Positions 51,531 through 64,000 of a DNA stretch of 64,000 nt are shown here, piece by piece. The notes under the pieces were generated by a model that searched no databases, was not told where the DNA came from, and was given only the letters and a program-made list of their open reading frames with translations. A program made the position numbers and the translations under genes. The first letter of the stretch is position 1; each line of letters starts with the position of its first letter. Origin of the DNA: Lycocorax pyrrhopterus obiensis (Eukaryota > Chordata > Aves > Passeriformes > Paradisaeidae); the NCBI GenBank assembly GCA_014706295.1, contig JACSVZ010000007.1, forward strand, positions 54,264,975 through 54,328,974. The letters are read 5' to 3'.

Positions 51531-52004
51531 TCTGGAATTAACAGCTTAAAAAGAAGTGCTGGCTCATTACTAAATGGAAGAGACATCTGGAAGAGCAAAT
51601 ATTGAAGGCATTACGAAGAATCAGAATAAGAATTTAATTCAAGGCTGATATTTCCACCAGTAACTTTTTTTGGTCAACAGATGCAATTTCTGAGCTCATA
51701 TACCAGTAATAAACTGATTGCTAATAACATTGGAGGACTCCAATTTCCAGCTGATTACTCTGGGACTCCGTGGGGGTCCTCTCTGCTGTTCCAGGGGCAG
51801 CTGGGATCGATGCCCTGCTCAGCATCACAACATGCAGCAGTAACAGTTGGCTTGGAGGCCAAGGAAACATTTCTTGGACTGTTTAGGAAGGACAGCGTAA
51901 CACAATTATTTTAACCAATATGAAAAGCCAGTATCTTTTGTTAAATTAGCTGTGGGGCCAAAGCTCAGAGCTGAGGTGTCCCATTCTGTTTTAATATTCA
52001 CAGC

Positions 52005-57275
<5,271 letters not shown>

Positions 57276-60195
57276 GAACTCCATGGCCTCAGAAGTGAAA
57301 CTTCATTGTGAATGTTGGAAAGCTAACACACTTTGAAGACATGTCAAAGTAATCTGTATTTCAATCTGCAAGGGTTTTATTTAGTTAGTACCTGGTAAGA
57401 AGCATCTGGGCTTTAGAACTGTTCTTCTAACATTTCGATTTTCAGGCTGGGATTCATATTATTTGTTTAATTTCCCCTTGGGAAACAATGGGATGTGTTA
57501 GGAAATATAAAGCTGTCAAGGAAAAGATGCTCCTGATTTTAATTAGTGCATTTCATTGGTTTTATCTTTTTCAAGAAAGGCTGCTTTCAGGTATCAACAG
57601 CAGGACAAAGGGGTTGCGTTTCTACAGGAGGAATGTCTTAAATCTAAAAATTTCTTTTTTTAGCCATTTAAAACTAGCACTGTGATATTACAGACAATAG
57701 ATGTAATATAATGTCACCAGTTGATTTTGTAACTTTTGTATAGAGACGCAAGGGCAAGGTTTGCCTCCAGGCTGCCACCCTGGGGCAGCCCAGCGCAGTT
57801 CTCTCCCTTTGGCTAACCTGTGCATATTTGGACGAACCAGCCTTTCCTTAGCTGCCTTTTCAGCAAGGCTGATGCCTTTTGGAAGCGCTTTCTCGCTGTA
57901 CCTTGACGAAGCGATGAGCTGGTCACTGGTGTTTGTGGAGTGAGGCTGTCTGTGTTGGGCTTGGTGGGGTGGATCGTGCTGTTCGTGCACTCTGCAGGCC
58001 AGGTCCAGCCGTAGTGTGGGGTGCATTTCTCGCCCCTAAAGCCAGTGAGATGGCTCCTGCTTCCCCCAGGGCTGGCTTTGTCCCACCTTGTTAATAGAGA
58101 TTGTTGTGACATTACTTCTTTGGTATGTTTGGTGTGTAGCGTTAGGTGCGGAGGCACAGCTGCTCCTCCCTTGCCCTGAGCTGGGTGGTGGTAGGGGGTA
58201 GGTGGCAGGAGCTCCACAGCACATCCCAAACCTGTTCTCCGTTTTGCCTGGCTCCAGGTTTGCCCTGACTCACCTGCAGTAAGAGAGGTGCAGGAGAGCC
58301 ATGGTGGAAGGACAAACACCTGCCTCCCTCCTGCCCAAGTTGGCACTGCTGGCAGGAACACGTGCCAAGGGGTGCCCTCCTCACCTGCAGCACGGCCCCC
58401 TCAGCTTTGGTTGCACTGTCACCTCCTGGAGCCCAGAGCTCATGGTGGGACGAGCTGTCTCTGGACACCTCTGCCCTCCAGTGGATTTTCCTTGGGAATT
58501 TGGGGGTCATTTTGACAGGAGTGAATCCCTTCCTGCACAGGGACCTCCCAGAGACTCCCTCCCACTGTCCCAGGAGAAGCACCGAGCTCAGCCCAAACCA
58601 CGACCTGTTGGATGGGCTGGTGGGGTGGATGCTGCCTGTACTCAGAGGGGTTTGACTGTGTCAGTGACGAGTGTCCCGTAAGCTGCAAAGCTGGCGGCTC
58701 TCTCCATCTCTGCAGGGCTGGATGGGGTCTGTACTTCCAATTAATGTTGCATCTAGAAGAAGCTGCTCACTGTAGGTGGAGCAAAATAACAGGATTACTT
58801 CTAGCATTAACTCCTAAGTCGACTTCTAAGTGCTTTCTTTTCTCCAGTAATAATTTTCGCTAACAACAACTTTTAATTGTGTGATGGTCGATAAAATTTA
58901 CTGGCCAGATGTATTAATAAGTTTATACCTTCTTAGCAACCAAATTTAATATATTTACTTACAAAGAATTCTGTGCAATGAATGTTTATTACAAAGGAAA
59001 GAGACTATTTTACTTCAAAGCAACATTAATTTATGTACAAAACTATAGCTCTTTATTTGGGGTGTTTGGGATCTAGGACCCTTTTTATAAGCAGTGTAGT
59101 ACAGTATAATGTGATACTTAAGTTACACTTTGCTCTCTTAATCTATATAACAATCTGTTTTGCCTTCTTGATGTAGACTTTCTTGCCTACACTGTTAGAA
59201 TTACTTTGTTGGGTGAGTGGGATTCTGGTCAGAGCACCGAATTTCACCAGAGTAACTGAAGGTTTCAAGAGCACCTCCTAAATCTGGCTGCTGTCCCTGT
59301 CACCCCCTTCACTGGTGACAGTTTTCTGGTAAAGCCAGTGAAGCAAGAACAAGCTGGAGCTACATGTTGGCACTTGAGCAGTGAGGGGAGGGAGGTCCCC
59401 AGCTCGGACCCACCGTGGCAGGAGGAGAGCTGTGCTGGAGAGGCAGCTGGGCTGATGGGAGGTGCTCTTTAAATGCTGCTTTTGCATCAACTGTCAAGAA
59501 GTTTTACAAAGCTCTGGGGAGAAAACAGCAGTGACGACATATTTTTAGCTGTGTGATTTCCTTCCAATCTGCATCTGCCCAGCTCTGTGAGGAATGACGT
59601 TAGATGTATCACTTAATTTGCTTTTTGCTTTATAAAAGGAAAAACAGTTGTTTGAAACACTTCCCCCAATTTTCTGTGCTCTCTATCTGCTTTCAGACGC
59701 TCCCTCCCTTCCTGCTCTGGATGGCCCTTATCCTATTTCCACCTGAGGTCAATGGCACTTCCCTAAATATGTTTCCCAAAGAAACAACTAAATTCTACAT
59801 ACACCCTGAAAAAATGCCACACTAGCACCACTACTTTTTTTCATCCTTGTACATAAAGCTGCAGCTGGTATAGAAATCCCAGATTTCCTTCTTCCAGCCT
59901 AATTACTCCTCTCTTTCCTTTCTCCTCTTTTGTGCTGCTCCCCTGAAGTATTTTACCTGAAGCAAATGGTTGCTTCAAACTAAAGCTTTCTCCTAAAGCT
60001 GTGTGGCCTCAGTTTAACAACCGTGCAAAGCCAAACTCCTCCTCCCATTTTTATTTTTCTGACCATGGGCCAGAGGCCCTAAAACAGGAGAGCAAGATAG
60101 AGAGAAAATTGTTTTGTACAAACAAGCCCTATTTATTCAACTTGCAGGTCTATGAATGTCCACTTACTTTGTCTGTGTGCAAGCGTTGTCTCTCT

Positions 60196-60201
60196 AATAA
60201 A
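60196..60201 (+). terminator. Possible proximal polyadenylation signal (AATAAA)
   Basis: This is the only canonical AATAAA I found in the presumed 3' UTR. A T-rich stretch (TTTGTATTTTTTTCTGG) lies 20-30 bases downstream, so cleavage near 60220 is plausible. Confidence 0.4.
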
Positions 60202-60394
60202 CTCAATAGTTGTTTTGTATTTTTTTCTGGATTAAAAGCTTTGTAGAAACTAAAAAGAAAAAAAGACATTCAGTCATATTTTTCTAGTCTAGCTTGTAGA
60301 ATATTTCATGTAGTGCAGAAAGGAAGTTTTATGGAGTAAGACATTGTTGAATTTTGCTCTATTTCAGTTCTTTCTAATTTTGTAAAATGCCACC

Positions 60395-60402
60395 TGTACA
60401 TA
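60395..60402 (+). promoter_or_regulatory. Candidate Pumilio response element in the 3' UTR
   Basis: TGTACATA matches the UGUANAUA recognition sequence of PUF-family proteins. It sits about 50 bases before the distal poly(A) hexamer, in AT-rich sequence. An 8-base match alone is weak evidence. It would be absent from transcripts ending at the proximal signal. Confidence 0.3.
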
Positions 60403-60449
60403 ATACTCGACTAATGTATGTCCTGTAGATGTATTACACCATTTAGCCT

Positions 60450-60455
60450 ATTAAA
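60450..60455 (+). terminator. Likely distal polyadenylation signal (ATTAAA)
   Basis: The common ATTAAA variant lies here. GT-rich sequence follows, including GTGTCTTTGTTT near 60497 and TGTGGTGGTGTGTGTCC near 60526, suiting a downstream element. Earlier candidates are AATAAA at 60196-60201 and ATTAAA at 60231-60236, so alternative 3' ends are possible. Confidence 0.5.
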
Positions 60456-60475
60456 TGCCTATACTGAACTGATTG

Positions 60476-63400
60476 GAAGAAGCAGTGTATCCACAGTGTC
60501 TTTGTTTAAACATGGAAAGGGTTATATGTGGTGGTGTGTGTCCTACCACTAATACAGGGAACGCAGCTCACTCTAGGGCTGCCTTTGCTCCACACAAATC
60601 CTCACCCAGGCCCTCCAAACTACATGCTCCTACACAGATAAATTCAGATTTACATCAGTGACAGCTGCCATTGCCATCTCTTTCCTTTGAGCCCTTCCTT
60701 GACCAGGCAGCTCAACACTCCCTGCTTCTGTTTCGGGATTTCCTCTCTGCCCTGCTCGCCCTGCTGGTGCCCTGCCTTGCTGTGCTACCAGAGCCCATTG
60801 GCTCATCTTCTTTCACCTCTTAATGCAATGCACATTTTTATCGTTTTCTGGAAAGGCGATTGTGGAGCCCAGCAGGAACTCACATTACTGGAAACCTACA
60901 CCCTGTGCAAAGAGAGCAGGGTCATGTGGCAGAGAAGATGAGAGGCAGAGATGGTCTGCCAGTGAACAACCAATTTTTTCCCAAAACGTCGAGTTGCCAA
61001 AAGCAAAGGATCAGATAACTGGAGGGTGAAGCTGCATCTTACTTACTCAGCTCAAAAGCAGCTGCCGCTCTCTGAGATGGGTGAATCAGCATGACAGAGG
61101 CATTGCTTGTGGCCAAAGCCAGTTCCCTGCCACTGTATGGCTGTGCCTGCTGGGCAGTGGTGGCATGGCAAGGGGAATTTGCTGTGTCCCAGGGTGGGGC
61201 AGTGAGCCAGCTTCGACACTGCTTGCAAACCTGATGCTTAATGTCACTCAGTACTGGAGTTTCCATGCACCACGCATGGAAAATCTCATGTCCAGGCATA
61301 CATTACTCTGAGGGTGGGGTGGCAGAGGGACTGACACCGCTGTCTCCTCACCTCCCTAGGAGCTGTCTCTTCCATCTGGGGTTTTCCTGCATGGTGTTCA
61401 GCCACATAAGGATGCAACAGGTGCTACCTGGTGGCTCCAGGGGATGCAATTTCAACTGGTGCTGATCTTATGTTGCTGTGAGATCTGTGCGGAGTCCTGG
61501 CTGTTTTCTTTCCCTGAGTCTGAAGGCAGGGGGAGTTTATCTGTAATTAATTAAATACGATGAGTGTGGGAACACTGTTGTCTTGCTTCTGACATTTGTA
61601 TTTTAAACTCAGGTCCACTGGATCTGCAGGTTATTCCATTGACGTGAGACATTTTCATTTATTTTTAATCAGGCATCTGCTTAGTGTTTTGCTTTTAGAT
61701 GTGTTCTGCTTGACACTTCTGTCTAAAGAAACAAGTAACATTTTCAGTGGCATTAGCTTTTATTTAAACTACTAGTAAGAGATGAAAACTGACTTTTTAA
61801 ATCATGTTAAACTGAAAAATGTAACATCTAAATTAAATCAAGCCTAATTTGTGGTTTTACCATCTTTTTTTTTTTCTTTTTTAATTTTTTTAAATTCCAG
61901 TATTTTTGTGAATCCTTTTGGGAGAAAGGTGATGCCTGACAGCCACAGAGGGCCGTGACTCCCATAACAAACAGCAGATCCCGCACTTTTATGTTATAAA
62001 AGCTTATGTCATATGCACTGCTTCCACCACAAATTAGAGCAAGACACCCTTCTTCCCTCTGTCTTTTAAAACAGATGGTTTTCATTTCAGAGACAGTAAC
62101 TCTCCATAGTTTAAATCCACTCAGTTCTGGAAAATTAGGACTTTTAACAATTTTTTTGTTTTTCCCTCTTAAAAAAATGGGAAAAATAAATTTGAAACAT
62201 TAAAAAGTTTTCTTCTAAGAGCATTGGTAAAATATTTTCCTTCATTTTCTCCAATATTTCTGCCATGAAGAGCCCAAAAACTTCACATCTAACCTTAGCA
62301 GACCTCCCTCCCAGAGACCCTCCCTGAGCCCGGTGCGCAGGAGTGGAGGAGCAGGGGTCTCCAGGGAGGTGGGGACAGGGACCAGGGGCTCACACTCAGC
62401 TTTCAGACCCCAGACCTTACACCAGAAAGGACAAGGATCTTTTCATCCTGCCTGAGGATTTGTGCCCACACACCAAAGAAAATCTGTTTAAAATGCCCAT
62501 GATTGCAGTGAGTCCAGCCATTAAATGGATGTTTGCAATCAAGCCAGCATTCAGCTTCAGCGTGGCTCCTGGAGTGTGACAAATTCTCTTTATGAATTAG
62601 TCATTTAATTTGTGAAACATAGGTTGGATATTGTCACGTACCCACGTGTCCTCCATAGCCCTGACAACTGTACTCCCACGCATTACTATTCACTAGGAGA
62701 TGAAGCCATGAAAACCCTTGGGACTGGGATGCTGTTGGGACATACAGCCAGACTCAGGATCTGGAGAAAGCTCCAGATTTCCGGCACTGGAAATCTAAGA
62801 ATAACCTATTGTTACTGCCAGCTATTCACTGATGATGACTTGAACAAGAAGAAGCAGCACAGGCACCTTTCTCATCAGCTCAGCCTTCCCGTGGCAGCCT
62901 CGTACATCCACCTTCAGGCTGGTGAAATCTGGCAAGTACAGAATTGCAACCAAAAACACAGAGATGGAACAACATAAACTGAATGTGGCATGAAAGCGAG
63001 CAATTCAGCTGCTATTTCACTGGTGCTCTTCTATAAAGCCTAGCTCAGAAGTGTGGTGGGAAGCAATTTGCTTTTTCCCCCCAAAATTTACAGCTGAGGC
63101 AGCACAAAGTGAACCAGACACAGTAAAGGTCTCCACGCAGCTGTGGGGTGCACTGGCTCTGGAAGCAGCATGGTTATTTCTTTGATTCTCAGTGGCCATG
63201 AACAGACACCAGCACTCCTGTCCCCCAACAGGACACATGTGGCTGGGGCCTCCCCTCATGAGCCCAGGGGCTGGGATCTGCTGCAGAGAGGTTTCTCTAA
63301 ATCTCAGGTGTTTCTATCCATCCTGGTTTTGGTTAACGTGGCCCCGAGGTGTGGCGTGGAGGTGCTGGGACAGCATCCCTTGGCAGGGTGGGCGCTACTC

Positions 63401-64000
63401 CCATTCCTGTGAAGGGTCTGCAGAGGAGAAAGAGCAACCCTTGGTGCTTTTTCCATCATGAAACCCTCGAGGGATGATACCACAGGGATGAACATTCACT
63501 CCCACAGCGCTGAAACCAATTTTGCTCCAGTAGGAACAAGAAAAAAAATGAAGATGGGTTTTGGGATGCTGAACACCAGGAAGACTTGGTGCTTAAAGCA
63601 CCAAGCAACCAGAAAACGTGAGCAAAAGCAAAACAGCCTTTTGACTCCTGCTGGCCTCAGCACCCTCCTTCTAGCCCAAGGTCTCCCTTTGGACCACACC
63701 CAGTGCCCTCAGTTGCCTTTAATGACCCTTTAGTGCAGGGACACATCTGAGACTGAAGCTGTGCCCTCAAGTGTAACTGAGGAGGCACATCTGAATTCCC
63801 TGGTTCACACAGAGGCTAAGGTGCTGCTGCCTATTTATAGCCAGATGGGTTAAATAAAGTGCCTTATTCATCCCTGAGGTTTTAAACGAATTCCAGAGAG
63901 GACAAAGGGCCTTGTGTCTTTTTCCCCACCCATTTTGTTTTGGCCCAGTTTGTACATGCAGAGCTAAAACTTGTTCCAAGACTGATTCAAAATAAGACTA
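60476..64000. other. Downstream intergenic sequence
   Basis: No exon, CR1 or LTR was recognised. Frames here are short and unconvincing. A T-rich tract lies at about 61864-61895. Confidence 0.55.

Larger units (their letters stand above)
38477..52003 (+). other. Presumed first intron of the LBH-family gene
   Basis: The region runs from the CpG-island donor to the coding acceptor. It is mostly unique and moderately AT-rich, with no recognisable LBH-type leader exon. It contains a palindrome at 42664-42703, a CpG-enriched patch at about 42930-43200, a minus-strand open frame at 47416-47817 and an ancient repeat at about 51385-51530. Several AT-rich blocks with TAAT-type motifs (for example 48900-49400) could be enhancers. 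No CR1 or recent LTR was noticed. The intron is inferred, because another first exon could be used. Confidence 0.5.
57276..60475 (+). other. Probable 3' UTR of the LBH-family gene
   Basis: No convincing coding sequence follows the stop codon. The stretch mixes a GC-richer middle (about 57750-58750) with AT-rich blocks at 57300-57700 and 58850-59200, and a final AT-rich block from about 60230. It ends near an ATTAAA hexamer at 60450-60455 with U- and GU-rich sequence downstream. A 3' UTR of about 3.2 kb is long but credible for this family. The end point is inferred from sequence only. Confidence 0.55.

Noticed and set aside
38477..52003. Search for the mammalian-type LBH leader (MSIYF-like) exon
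   Set aside because: No such peptide was found in any frame. The extra base before the ATG at 52005 would also break a phase-0 join.

Overview
The window looks like a piece of a bird nuclear genome. It has vertebrate-style spliced exons, long introns, CpG islands at candidate promoters and no compact gene packing. It also carries several CR1 LINE 3' ends in both orientations, two LTR-like fragments of avian endogenous-retrovirus type, and eroded older interspersed repeats of sauropsid type. The species cannot be fixed from the sequence alone.

Only one protein-coding gene can be supported with confidence. It is an LBH-family (limb-bud-and-heart) gene on the + strand, with coding exons at 52005-52094, 55887-56088 and 57199-57275. 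Consensus splice sites join them into a 122-residue acidic protein. The family core is unmistakable: a '[10 protein letters not shown]' block followed by '[11 protein letters not shown]'. Outside that core the protein differs enough from mammalian LBH that I cannot tell LBH itself from the LBHD2/LBH-like paralogue. The 3' UTR probably runs to about 60475, where an ATTAAA hexamer lies upstream of GU-rich sequence. The promoter is probably the large CpG island at about 37840-39120, which has splice donors at 38477 and 38560. The first would give an intron of 13.5 kb.

Layout: 1-19.7 kb is non-coding and scattered with CR1 copies, a (TATTC)n satellite, an antisense LTR-like fragment and an ancient repeat tail. 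A second, orphan CpG island lies at 19.74-20.08 kb. From 20.1 to 36.0 kb the sequence is non-coding, with a pair of perfect hairpins at 35.15-35.21 kb. A probable solo LTR lies at 36020-36482, just before the main CpG island. From 38.5 to 52.0 kb is the presumed first intron. It holds an unexplained minus-strand open frame at 47.4-47.8 kb and a palindrome at 42.7 kb. From 52.0 to 60.5 kb is the LBH-family gene body, and 60.5-64.0 kb is featureless flank.

Almost all long open frames elsewhere lack codon structure, splice context or recognisable protein content and were left out. No tRNA, rRNA, CRISPR or bacterial-type element was seen. The points most worth checking are the two possible C-termini and the possible N-terminal extension of the LBH-family protein, the minus-strand frame at 47.4 kb, the twin hairpins, and the orphan CpG island.
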